Notes: generated from the letters alone by a model not told the origin. A DNA stretch of 64,000 nucleotides from Enoplosus armatus (GCF_043641665.1 NC_092181.1:2981421-3045420); one strand, 5' to 3'. Positions 1-11,718 are shown, counted from the stretch's first letter. Made by a program: numbers and translations.

Positions 1-721
1 ACAAAAAAAGCCTTGCAGTGGTTCACTGGTGCACAGTTGTTATTGCAGAGCAGCAGGAGATGTTTATAGTTGCATTAACAGCAACTTAAAAGAACAACAG
101 ACTTCCATTAGCGGTGTGATACAGAGAACACAGCAGATCTGATAATGGCTAGTCTGCTGCCTGTTAGATAAAAGCAACAGGAATGTACAGTCGCAGTGAC
201 TCGTATGTTACACAGGTGCTAGAAACTAAGTGAAAGGGGAACATGGTGAGCCTTTTAAAAGATGGCGCTTCCTCTCACGCCCACCGCTTCATGTGTGTAT
301 TAAACACATCGAGCCAACAAGACTGCAGTGACGACACAAGCTTAAGACGGAGACAGTCATGGTTTGGCCCCTCTGCCTATGCAGGACCACAATATCCGGG
401 GTTCAGTGCAGGTATCCTCTGCTGTGAGCACGCATTGAAAAGTTATACAATCACAGCCATAGCATGCCACAGCATCAGCAAACTACACAAAGCCGAGTTA
501 CAGTGTCACTTATAAATATCAGTGTGAATATTAGCAATCAAGAATTACACCGCAAGCCCATAAAAACTACAAACTCCTAGCTCAAAGAGTTTACAGTCAT
601 TCAATCATTTATTAGATCTGCAGAAATGGCAACAATTACAAGCTGAAACCTTATTTAGCCTGATTCCATAAATAAAGCAGTCAGATGATTTTTATTTCCC
701 AAGAAGCACAAAGACACTCAC
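1..721 (-). other. smap1 intron after coding exon 6 (partial)
   Basis: This follows the donor CTTG|GTGAGT at 720-722 on the minus strand. No further smap1 exon is recognisable before the window edge. The 90-codon plus-strand frame at 243-515 has no recognisable domain and is not called. Confidence 0.6.
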
Positions 722-2968
722 CAAGGCCTAGTAGGTTCACAGAGGGTTCTGAGGTCTTAGCAGGGCTGATTTTGGGAACTGGCCTGGAGTCTTCACTCTT
801 TAAAAAAAATAGTTAAAACAAACAAAATTAGCAGGGCAAAAACAATGCTGAGGTGCAAGTTTATGTAGCTCTACTCATGAAGGAATGTGTGGGAGACACT
901 TACCTTGGTGTAGGATGACACCTTGCTCCCTCTGTCTGGCTCCCTCTCTTTCTTACCATCCTTTGGCTGAAAGAAACAAAAGAAACTCAAAATGAGCAAC
1001 GGAAAAACGGATGCAAGCTTCAACCACGTCTGTAAAAATGTGCACACTACTTGTAAAAAGGCATGTACATAAGAGTTGAATAGTATAATAAAAATGAACG
1101 GATACATACACTGCTCCCATTGGTCACATTCTTGCAGTAGTATTTCTTCTTCTCATATTTATCCCTGATGAAGAATTCCACAGCTCTTAAGTCAGAGTTA
1201 AGGGGAAAAAAGAGGCAACAAACAGGCCAAAATCAGTAACTTCAGAATATACAGCATATTGAGTGTGTCTGTCAGTAGTGAAGGATACTGGTCTGTTTGA
1301 GGTCTTCTGAAGCTTTCTGGAAGGTTGGCCTCATAAAGCTGCCTGGCCTTGGTGTTACCCATGTCCTGTATACTCTGGAAAAAGGAGGGACAGAGGGGTA
1401 AACAGAAGACAGAAGCTGTTCATTTTGCATGCTGAAATATTTCAAGGGGCACTTCACTGAATTTAAACATGACGATTAGTTTGCTCATCACGGGGAGTGC
1501 TGTGGGGAAACAGTGGTATAAGGTCTTCTTTGGCTCTGGTGGGGCTTTCTCACATATGAGAAAATGGGTTCTCTTGGCTTGTGTTTAAGAGCTCAAACCT
1601 TTAATAGAAAGTCGGAGTTACAAACTGGGGGCGTGGAGTTTGTGACAGGTAGGCGTATACCAGGCAGGATGAGTGGAAGGCCAGGGGCAACAGATGGGAG
1701 AGAGCCTCAAATTTGGGTTTAATGAGCTTGGATGACGGACCTTGTCTGATGTGAGACATCAACTTTCAACTTTTCAGGCACCTTTGTATTAAAAAGTGCC
1801 AAGTCAGACATACTGGAGTTTTCAGAAATGTGTTTTCCTGTTGGAAATACAACTTGGAAGTTCACGTTGACAGTCATTTGCAATTTGAAAGCTGGTAACT
1901 ATGGTAACTTCCAAATTACATGAACTGACAGACCCTATCAATTTGCATTATGGGAAGTGTAGGATCTTTCACCCTCACATGCACAGAATTAGACCCTTCT
2001 GTTTTTAATCGGTCTCTCACAAGTCCACATATTGAGGGGCGGCGCCCTATTATTGGGAGAACCCCTTTAAAATGGAAATATGTCATTCTGTCACAGATCT
2101 GAGGCCTTGAAATGGAAAGGCTGGCTGTCAATAGTGGACAGATATGCACAAGCAAAATGATGCTGCTGATGTCCCACACAACAATGTGTCCCCAAACTGA
2201 TTGCAAATGCTTTAGTATTCAGGTGCTAAAAGGTGTCTAATTTTGTAATTGAACCAAAGTACCTGAATTTGTTCTGAGGTCCATTGGTCCAGGTTGACTG
2301 ATTTAACTCTGGATATGTGTACTCCCAGGTTCCTGTGGATGCCAGCACACCGGATGCAGATAAATACTCCCAGATTCCAGGATGCCCATCTTGGACCTGA
2401 TAAAGCAAGAAAAACAGATTGGAAAATGGAGAGATGTCTGAAGAAAAACAAGAACATGCACGATCTTGTAGTGACTTAAAGTGCCAAAAGGAAGGTATGC
2501 ATTCTTTACCAATGACATAACCTAACCTAAGTTCCTCTGGAGGACCTGCCACCGTTTGTTAAAAACGTGTAACACCCGACAGCTGAGCTGAAGGCGGCGG
2601 TAAGAGAGAGGCACTGTGGGGAGCTTATGTAGATTTAGAGAAGTTAGCTCGCTAGTTAGCCTAGTTTAGCTTAAGGGGAAGAGATGTCAGCTGACTCGCT
2701 TGAGCCAGCTACACACTAGCGAGTTAGCTTAGCTAAGCTAACCAACGCAGATGCTACATTGTTAATTAACGTTAGCGGCGGATTCTGAGTAAAAATGTTA
2801 ACTTTGTGTGGCAAAAATGAAAAAATGTTCCGGTAGTGAGAATGTTGCACCTTTCGCCTCGCAGTCGGCGCAGTACTTGTTGTCTTCCTCTCTCAGCATT
2901 TTGGACAGGATGGCCTGGTGCTGCTCGTTGAGTTTCTGGGCCTTCTCTCTCTCCGAGCGGGTCGTCAT
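722..2968 (-). CDS. smap1: smap1, ArfGAP (stromal membrane-associated protein 1), 5' part, 6 coding exons, continues beyond left edge
   Basis: GTPase-activating protein for Arf GTPases (Arf6 in the family), acting in clathrin-dependent endocytosis at membranes. Coding exons on the minus strand: 2851-2968, 2263-2396, 1289-1374, 1110-1185, 904-966 and 722-797; all junctions are AG/GT and phase-consistent, giving 184 codons plus one base. The N-terminus ([27 protein letters not shown]) matches SMAP1 rather than SMAP2. The ArfGAP zinc finger CX2CX16CX2C is intact (C33, C36, C53, C56), with the expected catalytic arginine R61 in AGIHR. The domain continues to about residue 130 (DKYEKKKYY), followed by a charged linker. 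Exon 6 ends in NLLGL with the next codon split after G, which fits the family clathrin box LLGLD. Small differences from the mammalian protein as I recall it: SIQDMGN and YYCKN. The start is the first ATG of the GC-rich first exon. The C-terminal half lies outside the window. Confidence 0.93.
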
Positions 2969-3359
2969 GTTCACGGCTTTAGTTGGACTCCCTTACTAAA
3001 AAGAACTCTACTTCAATCAGTCGTCAATCGAAAATAGTTTCTGATAAAAGACCATAATCAGAGGGATGAACGCCTCCGAGTGCGATGTGAAAACACCCGG
3101 AACCGGAATCCCCTCTCCGCCCACAGGAATTCTAAAGCTGACGCGGCGACCGCAGCGGATTGGACGACAGTTCTGACGTCGTCTGACGCACAAAGTTTCT
3201 TATGAATTAAGTTGAACATTTTCATAAAAAAAATATTATTTGCATCAAAAGTTTATCCACCACTTCCCGTTAATCATTTTGACTGGAAAGATGCCCACTG
3301 GTTGCCTGGATAACCAATGAGCTTTGATTATACACAACACCACATCTGCAGTTCCCAGG
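2969..3359 (-). promoter_or_regulatory. smap1 promoter and 5' UTR region (compact smap1/cenpk intergenic gap)
   Basis: A GC-rich, CpG-containing stretch lies immediately upstream of the smap1 ATG at 2968. On the minus strand it has a CCAAT box (ATTGG at 3159-3163 on the plus strand), and TGACGTC, a CRE-like core, lies at 3174-3180. No TATA box is convincing, which suits a housekeeping CpG promoter. The far side is bounded by the cenpk poly(A) signal. The transcription start cannot be placed from sequence alone. Confidence 0.55.
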
Positions 3360-3365
3360 TTTATT
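3360..3365 (-). terminator. cenpk polyadenylation signal (AATAAA, minus strand)
   Basis: TTTATT on the plus strand reads AATAAA on the minus strand, about 530 bases 3' of the cenpk stop codon and before the smap1 promoter. It is the best-placed canonical signal, and 3366-3895 would then be the cenpk 3' UTR. Cleavage would fall around 3340-3350. Confidence 0.5.
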
Positions 3366-3895
3366 GAACATGAACAGGAAAATATCTACAAACAAATGAA
3401 GGTTAACCCAAACCCTAACCTTACATATATACAGTGCACAATTGGGGCATCAGAAGGTCAATTCTGAAGAACTTTAAATGAAACTGAATTTAAGACCAAC
3501 ATAAAGGACAATGATAACAGCCATGAAAGTAGGATCAAAGGAAATATGTGGTTAGGGGAAGACCTTCAACCCTGTTGAGTATTAACATGAGCACTGACAG
3601 TGCTTTGTCAAAACAAGTCAAACTTTCACAACTTAAATTTAGGTGTTCTCAGACCAGTTAAAAGCCCCATGGTTACTCTGAGCATACAAAAGAGTTTAAC
3701 TTAAAAATACCTAAATGGGCAACTTATACAATACTAATCTTATAATGCACACTACAGCTGTGATAGGCATACCGTAAGTCACCAGTCTTCATTTCAGTTT
3801 ACATAAATAATAATAGTGATAGCATTATACAACCAGACTCAAATTAGAAACACTAGCACATAAGTGGTGCTCGAGATGCCAAATGCACCGCTGCC

Positions 3896-6800
3896 TTAAC
3901 AAAACGTTTCCAGGCGGATCTTGAAGTTATTCTCTTGGTGCCTCACTGCAATACCATAGCGGAGCAGCATCTCTATGTACGGTGGCCAGAATGTGTTGTC
4001 CATCATCACGTAGGGGTCGTGTGGTGTGTTCAGGACCTTGTTCATGAGCAGCTGTAGGGGTACAGAAGATAGAGGGAGACTGGGGTTAGGTAATGGTGCA
4101 AGATGATACAGCACATCAAGTCTGCAGGCAGGCTTTTACATAGAGACAGTTAAATAGATTTTGGTTCGTATTACTGTCTCTATTTGACAATAAACACTGG
4201 AAAAACATGCTAGGAGAGAAAGGAAGTGACAAAAATGCTGCCCCACACTTAAAACCTTGTGGCAAGCAGAACACTATAACAAAGTTATAGCAGAGTTTGA
4301 GAATGAAACAATGACAATGATGCACGTAACAACCTGACTTTAACACATGTACAGCACTGAGAGCTGGCAGAATTGACTGCCAGAGTTGACCCCTGTTGAC
4401 CTTGACACATTACCTCCCACCATTTTTAAGCAAAATATGACCGTCTGTAGTTCTTTAATTCAAGCAGACGAGATGGATGGGCCATCCAAAGTACAATCAA
4501 TTATAGTATAGTCTTGGGTTTTACAATTGTCATTACAGCAATAACCAACAACAAACACATGTAGGAGCTCCCCCTACATGTTACTGATGTTATATTGTTA
4601 TCGATTGCGTCCTTCAGAGGTCATGGCCCACGAAGAGTTAACAACACAGTCGCTACCATCAAGCACTGTTTTGTGTTTTAACACTATCTGAGGATATTCA
4701 TCTTACTTAAGTAATAATTACTGGAATTATATTGTATCCTGAGACAATTTGGCCAAGAAACCTGTACCATGACATTTTCAAATGAGCAGATATGAGTTCT
4801 ATAAATGTAGCTGCAAATGTAAAAAAAAAAAACTAAAACTAAAACTAGTATCTGCAGGAAAGTCTATGATTTATCCTGGCCTCTAAGCATTCACTCTAAT
4901 CCTGACAGTTTAACAAAAATCTTTGAAGTAATACGGTGAATATCACTCTTATCTCACCCCATGGACACTATATGTTACACTGACGCAAAGTCTCCACATC
5001 TAACTTAATGCAAATCTTTAGATTATTATTTGTGCACATTGCAAATATATTCTTTATACTGGGAAGATTTACACATCCTCTTCATTTTAAACGCTGTACA
5101 GCTCTTTACTTTGTATATTTGGACCGTTATGCACCACAACACCAAGGCAAATCCCCTGTATGTGAAAACCTACTTGGCAATAAACCTGATTCTGACATTG
5201 ACTGCTTTCACTTAGAGCAAGGAATATTAATTGGACATCAAAGCTGATTATGTAGTGCATCAAAACCCACCTCAAGAATTTCATTAAGTGAAATCAAGTC
5301 TTCATTTAACTCCTGGGAAATGTTCTGTGAAATGAAAAAAAAAAACGAAGGTGAGCTGCACTGGAGTAGTACCAGTACAGGTTTTTGAATGAACAGGCTG
5401 CAAAAGCAAAAAGATGATCATCAAACACAAAACATGTCACTGCACCTTCTTCTTCTTATTTGTACTGGCTTCATTCTGAGGCAGCGGGACATGCTTCTCC
5501 AGTATGTCCCCCAGAGACTCCATCAACCTTTCCTGGTAGACCTTCATCTTCTGGATTTTTGCCTTGGTGTCCAGCAATACGCTGTGGAATACATGTCAAC
5601 ACACACACACACTTAAAGTGTTAGTTCATACATACCTTTTTACATAGTTTTACAAGTTTAATTTGAGTATATTCACATTCATTCATTTTGGCAGAACAAC
5701 ATTATTTTCCCTCTTTCCACATTTCTGTTGCGCTTCACATGCTTTGCAGCCCTCCAGTGTGGACACACCTCAGAACCTCAACTCCTCTGCTTCAGTGTGA
5801 CTTTGCCGTCACGCTCACCTGTGCTCTGATAATTTCTCCTTTTCCATTCGAAGTCGATCCACGTGATCATTGGCAGCCATCAGTGCCTGTTTCTTCTCCT
5901 CCAGCCACTTCTGTTCACTAAAAAACACAAACTTTCACAACAATGCACAGAGCAAAACGAATGAAAAGTCCCTGAAAGGCCTCTTCCATTCACTTCTGAA
6001 AAAGCATTTATATGCCCTGAGGGAGGACAGTAAGTTATGGAAAGCCTGCACTACAAAACTAAAAGGTTACGTACAGTTCTTTAGTTTCTCTCAGTTTGTC
6101 TCTCTTTGCTTCGTGGCAAGAAACAACCATCTCAAGTTCAGAGCACATTTTGAGCATCTGTGGAAACCAAAGTGGGAGAATGAATTACACAACTGGAGCA
6201 ATGCATTTAAATAAGACCCATTCTTCAATGCTGCATTTTACACACAGACGTACCTCCTCTCTTCCAGCTTGAAGTAAAACTTCCGAATTTGTTACCAGCA
6301 CTGGATGGAGCAAAAACAAATAAATGCAATTTGTAATATCAAACATTAGATACAGCAGATGTAACAATCTCAATTTGAAGTGAAAGCCTGGAATCACAAT
6401 TTCATATAGTCACAAGATCTGAAATTAAATCTTGATTACACGTGTTTGTCGCACCAATCTCACTCCAGGCGAAACTGTTTCTTTTGAAATGTGGAGCGAA
6501 ATGAAACTGTAACTGCGGCATAAAACTGTGGTACTGATTTGTGACATTCATACTGCAGTTGCAAATGCTTATATTACATTATGGTTACAGCTTCTTTGGC
6601 GGTGTGAATGGAGGACTTACATTCCGGCTCCACTGTCTGCCACTGCTTCAGTTCAGCTTCTGTCGCCATCAGTCGATTTACTGACTGTTGGAGATGAATA
6701 TTCACAAAGCACAGAAAACATAACACACCACACTTATGAAGGATGGTTAAGAGAAAAAGATTTAGATACTTAGTTATTTACATACACAAATGTCACATTT

Positions 6801-8310
6801 TATTATTATGTTTTCAGGTATTTGTTTGTTTTTATTAATTATTTACTTATACTACTACTTAAATTTTGTAAAATGTGACCAGAAAAATGTAATTTCATAG
6901 TACAAAGAGCAAAAATGCTTTTCTGAAAATTTGGCTTATTTTAGCTGATTGTAAAACTCCTAATGGATAACAAATTAAAACCACAAGTGACAGAAAAGTA
7001 CTGACACCTTTCCTCTCGCAGTTTGATGCAGTGAAATACTTATCAGTTTAAAAGCTTTCACTAAAAGCCACAAAAACAAGACATGGAAAGATTTGATGAT
7101 ATCTTAGTATACTTCTTCCAACAGGTGAGGATGAGGTGATTCTGCCTTGTGGACAGGCTCAGCTAAACTCTGGCCAGTACGAGTCACAGTGAGGCAGTGT
7201 GGTATGTACAATAGCATTTGCTCTTTGTGATGTCAAACCCAAAGGGAAGCATTTGACTGTGTGTGTAAAGCAAAAAAAACCTAGATGAACCAACCCTGAA
7301 ATGCTACATTACATTTATGACACATTTGTGGATTGTTATTGCCGTCTGCATCGTCATTGAGGGATGCCTCTTTCACAGCTCTCTCCCATTTTGTTTTAGG
7401 TGTAGAGGGCTTGAAGTAGGTGGTGCTAGAACAGCTAGGTTTGATGAGGTTTTCATGGCTGTGGACACTGTTCTTCTGTATTCTGTCCTTCCCTGTATTC
7501 CACCATTTTGTTGTGTAATTGACTAGTCAGATAAATAGGCACTTTTGCTTGCCTCTGTAAAGACTTTTGGTAGACATTATGCTTATAATAAAGGGCTATA
7601 CAAATAGAATGACATGAGGTTGTGAAGATAATGATAGTGATTTACATCTTTGGAACTGAAAATCGTATAATAATACATGTAACTTTTTTAAATTGAAGTG
7701 AAAATAGATGTCTTTATAGAGACATGGCACTTCAAGGTTTCCCGTGTTGCATCAGTAACATTGAAAAGGTAAAATATACAACCATCTCACCTGCTCTTGC
7801 GGATTCTCACAGAAGTCTGGTTCACACAGTATAATCTCATTCTGAAGCTGCAACACAGAGAGACACAGTCTACAGTTTGTGCCTTCTCCTGCACATCCAG
7901 TGACTGGTGAGAAAGGATTACTTAGGCCGGCTCGTCAGGATAAAACATGAGTTTACCTTTTCCAGCTGAGCAAACTGATCCTCGCACTGGTCCATCAGCT
8001 CACTCAGAGCGTCCTCTGACAGCTCTGCTGCTGCCTGGCCGCCTGGCTTCACCTCAGCCTGAACACGGAAACATGAAGGGTCGATTTGGGTAAGTTGTGT
8101 CTTTGAATACAGCACAGACAAAGTTGGCACAGTGCGTGGGTCAGGTCTTATTGGTTGTCGGCTAAGTTAGTTATGGCTCGTGATGGAGACGTTAATGTTA
8201 GCTAGTTTACGTTAGCATATTCTCTGTGATGAATGTGAAAACATCGCACTCTACATTATAATGTACATATTTGCGCCAAGGATTAGTCAAAAGACGTGTA
8301 GTCTTACCAT
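3896..8310 (-). CDS. cenpk: cenpk, centromere protein K, complete, 10 coding exons, 266 aa
   Basis: CENP-K is a subunit of the constitutive centromere-associated network (CENP-H/I/K/M module), linking CENP-A chromatin to the outer kinetochore. Coding exons: 8308-8310, 7957-8058, 7791-7847, 6621-6684, 6254-6300, 6075-6157, 5819-5917, 5446-5581, 5271-5324 and 3896-4051 (stop included). All junctions are AG/GT; the sum is 801 nt, or 266 codons plus stop, against about 269 in human. The N-terminus is acidic (LSEDALSELMDQCEDQ). The middle, residues about 36-190, is rich in Glu, Lys and Leu and predicted coiled coil, ending in EKHVPLPQ and a KKKK stretch. The diagnostic C-terminus contains PHDPYV, TFWPPYIE and LLRYGIA. 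The first coding exon is a lone ATG directly followed by GTAAGA. The order and sizes make loss or frameshift unlikely. Confidence 0.93.
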
Positions 8311-8379
8311 AATTTGTAAATTTCACTTTTTCACGTTTTCTTTCTCCACGACGCGGACCACAACAACAGACGCCTCTTT

Positions 8380-8393
8380 TTCAAAATACCGCC
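8380..8393 (-). promoter_or_regulatory. CDE/CHR-like cell-cycle promoter element upstream of cenpk
   Basis: The minus strand reads GGCGGTATTTTGAA: a CDE-type GGCGG followed at CHR-like spacing by TTTGAA, 70-83 bases upstream of the cenpk ATG. CDE/CHR pairs bind DREAM/MuvB and give G2/M expression in many centromere genes. Spacing is three bases to TTTGAA, or four to TTGAA, so the match is close rather than perfect. A CRE-like TGACGTAA lies just beyond, at 8402-8409. Confidence 0.5.
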
Positions 8394-8401
8394 AACATTG
8401 A

Positions 8402-8409
8402 TGACGTAA
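8402..8409 (+). promoter_or_regulatory. CRE/ATF-like site TGACGTAA upstream of cenpk
   Basis: TGACGTAA lies about 95 bases upstream of the cenpk start codon, in a short CpG-rich patch (8340-8475) that also has GACGTC and repeated GCGC. This is consistent with a CpG promoter without a TATA box. Confidence 0.35.
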
Positions 8410-8619
8410 CGGCTGCGACGTCGCGCAGTGCTGAGGAGCGCTGATACTGCGCGGGACTGCGCAAGTGCAGTCAAAGGCGTTAATAAATGAGCTCTGCGCA
8501 GTTTAGGTCTATAAATCTGTGACCCGGAGTCATGTAGACTTGGTTCTCTGTATTAGACACAATTCTTCAGCACTGAGAGGCTAACTGTTTTCTCTGTTCA
8601 ATAGACAAAACATATTTCC

Positions 8620-9030
8620 AATACACAAACAAACTGTACTTAAGAATAGTTTTGAAGTACTCTGCTTTTATATCAGTATTTCCATTTTCAGCTACTCCTA
8701 CTTCACTACATTTCAGAGGGAAATACTGCACTTTGTACTACATTGCATTTATTTGACAGATGTTGTCACTAAACACCCAACATATTATGATACTAAAGTT
8801 AAAACGAGCTCATTCTCAATCAGATACAACATTAGAATTCTGCTTACATGTTGATGCATTAGTAATAATAATCCAGTGTAGTAACACTCTGAAAGGGGCT
8901 GTTCTGTCTTCCACTTTTGATACTTGAACTACATTTTGGTGATAATACTTCTACTCTTTCACCCAAGTAAGGTTTAAAATGCAGGACTTTTGACATGTGG
9001 AGTAAATTGAGGTATTTCTACTTCTGGCTG
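8620..9030 (+). repeat. Dispersed teleost repeat, copy 1 (TACTT-rich family)
   Basis: It contains the recognisable order: ...CACTACATTTCAGAGGGAAATACTG..., CATTTATTTGACAG, ACAACATTAGAATTCTGCTTACAT, ACACTCTGAAAGGGGC, then ...CAAGTAAGG...ATGCAGGACTTTTGACATG. I recognise this as a very abundant non-autonomous repeat of percomorph genomes. A second, inverted copy lies at 20000-20350. It separates the cenpk promoter from the lbx1 3' flank. Confidence 0.65.
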
Positions 9031-9059
9031 AAAAAAAGATATGCTCAATACTCACTACA

Positions 9060-9080
9060 CCCCCCCCCCCCCCCCCCCCC
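9060..9080 (+). repeat. Poly-C tract, 21 bases
   Basis: An uninterrupted run of C in the plus strand at the edge of the dispersed repeat. Length may be unreliable in the assembly. Confidence 0.9.
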
Positions 9081-9661
9081 ACACTGTTGGATAGTACACA
9101 TTGGTTAGAATTTAATTGAAATATGCTGCTATGTGCCTCATTCATTACTCGTCACTCTCATTAATTCCACCCAGCCTGTAAAACAGTGTGTTCATCAGAT
9201 GTTACAGGGAGCTTGTGAGGGTCCAGTAAGGGTGCAGGAGGTGTCATCATTGGTCGAAATGTGTGTAATTCAGTACTGTACAGTAGGGTGGTTATTGGCC
9301 CTCCAATAAGTCTAATACGACAACTCTACTGAGCTCCTTCAAAATCTGCCTCCTCGTTTTGATTTTTGATCCTCTTTTCTTCTATGCTTCCCACCATTAC
9401 CATGACATTCAAATGCTAAACTATGCCTCATCTTATCACAGATATTAGTTTTGTTTTTCCTTTCCTTACTATGTGCAAACCGCTTTGCGTCTGTATGCTT
9501 ACATTATTAAACTGTAAATTTTGCACAACCTGCCTAATCAGCCTATTTATGATCATGCAAATACACCAAATTATCATTTGATTATTTGAGAGAGAGAAAT
9601 AAAATGTGTAACTTTACAGGAGTTATTTTATTTGAACATATTTCATTTACACGAGTACACC

Positions 9662-9662
9662 C

Positions 9663-9697
<35 letters not shown>

Positions 9698-9716
9698 CAC
9701 ACACAAACACACACAC
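9662..9716 (+). repeat. (CA)n microsatellite with AAAC interruptions
   Basis: Mostly perfect CA dinucleotides interrupted twice by AAAC. Confidence 0.95.
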
Positions 9717-10766
9717 TATGGCTGGTTAACTGCTCACTGTAGTGGAGTGCACTGTCCCGTGAACACCAGCAGGTGTCTCTGTTTATCTCTCTCTCAAGCA
9801 GCCGACTGGAGTTGGAAGCTTGTCAACATCTGCACTTCCTTTTTCCTTTTCCACTTCCTTCCTGTTTTTTTTTTTTTAATGTAGTTCAGAATTTCATGTC
9901 ACACTCTGAACATTAACTTTATGATTTTTCATAACCAGTTTTCACTTTATTTATTCATTTATCTGTATATTTTGGTGTCTTTGCTTTATGCCACTTAAAT
10001 CTAGAAACTAGTTGCCTTCTTTATTTTTTGTCTGCACATTTTCAATTTGAAGTTATCATTCAAATAAAATAATAAAATGGTAATTTATGTATGGGGATTT
10101 TCTTTACATTGTTGATTTACATCCCTGCCGAAAAATACCAATCTCATAGTGCTGGTGCAGTTTTGACCATATTCATTTTAGACCTTAACCAGCATCTGAC
10201 CAGTGTGAGACCTGCCTATCATTTAGCAGATCATTGTGACCATTTAATAACTCTTAAATAATGACACTTTTTTTTTTAGACAAAATGGCCGTACAGTTAA
10301 TATTGTATCCAAATGCTGACTGTTTACTGCAGCCTTTTATTTATTTTTCTGACTTCTCACAGTGTCTAATTGGAAGCCGTTTTAACATTTATAAAACATT
10401 TTTTTAGATCATTCTGCATCAGCAGTATCCATCATCCCCCACAACTCCATCCCCCTGTGATCTGAAGCGTACTGCTGCCACCAAGACTGTAGCAGTGAGG
10501 CAGATTAACTTCCACATCAACTAGGTGGCAGTTTTTTTTGTTTTTTTTTAACCTAATTAAGAGAAGTGTTCAAAATGTAATGGCCATTCTGCATCTCTTT
10601 CTCCTCTCTCCTCTCCCTCACACTCACTGGTTTATTAATAAGTGTTGTTTGGTTATAATGATGTGAATCTATCAGAGCACTGGTTGCAATGAAACTGGAT
10701 GAACAATTTAGTCCAAATGGTGAGGTTGACTCTTTCTGAGTGTTTGGTTTTAATACAGTGCACATG

Positions 10767-10793
10767 CAGCAGCAGCAGCAGCAGCAGCAGCAG
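10767..10793 (+). repeat. (CAG)9 trinucleotide repeat, non-coding
   Basis: Nine perfect CAG units between cenpk and lbx1. No gene model supports translation here. Confidence 0.95.
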
Positions 10794-10854
10794 AGAAGAC
10801 TCGTCTATATATTTACTGATTTATGTTTTCAAGCTACATCCCCAAAAATCACAT

Positions 10855-11120
10855 AGCCGGGATTATTTGAATGATCAACAAGAATTTGATTAATATGCAA
10901 ATTTCCGAACAAACTGTTCCATCTGAGCCTTCAGCGCAGCCTAATTAATCAACAGTTAAAGGAAATTAATACATACATCAATTCTGTCAGGAACATGCTT
11001 AGTTCAATCGCCCGTAAAATTGAAGTTTGAAGTATTAACTGGCTCCACAGGAAGGCTATGATTAAAACTCTACAATTCAGGCAATCCAGGCAAATATAAA
11101 GCCATTTACTGATCTCCTTT
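10855..11120. promoter_or_regulatory. Candidate conserved non-coding element downstream of lbx1
   Basis: A repeat-free, AT-rich block of mixed composition between two microsatellites. It contains a perfect POU octamer ATGCAAAT (10895-10902), CTAATTAATC and GAAATTAATAC homeodomain-type cores, and no coding potential. Its look is that of a developmental enhancer; conservation was not tested. Confidence 0.35.
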
Positions 11121-11132
11121 TCATACTTATTC

Positions 11133-11174
11133 AATAATAATAATGATAATAATAATAATAATAATGATAATAAT
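11133..11174 (+). repeat. (AAT)n microsatellite with ATG interruptions
   Basis: AAT/ATA units interrupted by GAT. Confidence 0.9.
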
Positions 11175-11399
11175 ACGATGGAGGACGATACTTGTTATTT
11201 TGGGAAGACAAACTGGAAACATTGATTTAATTCATTCATTTTAAAGCTTGTCTTTAATGCTGTCACTCGACCAGTGTCTCAAATATTAGTTTACACTTTG
11301 CACCTGAGACTGTTTTCCACAAGGTGCAAATAATTAGGGAGAGAGAGAGAGTATAGAAAGGGGAGGGGAAGAGATGGAAAGAGAGAGAGGGCTGTACTA

Positions 11400-11615
11400 T
11401 TGTTTCAGTAGGGACTCATGCATCAAACTTCAATTTTCCGGACGATTGAAGTAGTGATTTTTTCCATCTTGAAGTGAAATACTGAAATACACTTAAGACC
11501 TCCAGATTAATTACCACGAAGTGGTCCCACAGACTGTAGTATTACTTATCACCGAGCCCGCCTGACAAGCCCCCATAAAATAAGCAAGTGAAATCCATAA
11601 ACTTAGCCTGCCTTA
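11400..11615. promoter_or_regulatory. Candidate conserved non-coding element downstream of lbx1
   Basis: A complex, repeat-free stretch between a GA-rich patch (11335-11390) and a CA microsatellite. It contains a CCAGATTAATTACC-type homeodomain core and repeated TTGAAGT motifs. Assigned only on composition and context. Confidence 0.3.
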
Positions 11616-11675
11616 ACACTCTCTCCCTTCATAAATATGCTTGATTCAGAATAGGCTGCAGAAGACACACCCGTG

Positions 11676-11679
<4 letters not shown>

Positions 11680-11717
<38 letters not shown>
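11680..11717 (+). repeat. (CA)n microsatellite
   Basis: Perfect CA array of about 18 units. Confidence 0.95.

Positions 11718-11718
<1 letters not shown>

Noticed and set aside
722..2968. Assignment as smap2
   Set aside because: The N-terminus [11 protein letters not shown] and the [16 protein letters not shown] block are the SMAP1 form.
9060..9080. Poly-C (and the poly-G at 60179-60197) as functional G-quadruplex sites
   Set aside because: Single homopolymers of 19-21 bases next to repeats are commonly polymerase or assembly products; no supporting context.
10699..10893. CAG9 as a polyglutamine or polyserine coding tract
   Set aside because: The surrounding frame is short, has no exon partners and lies in intergenic DNA.
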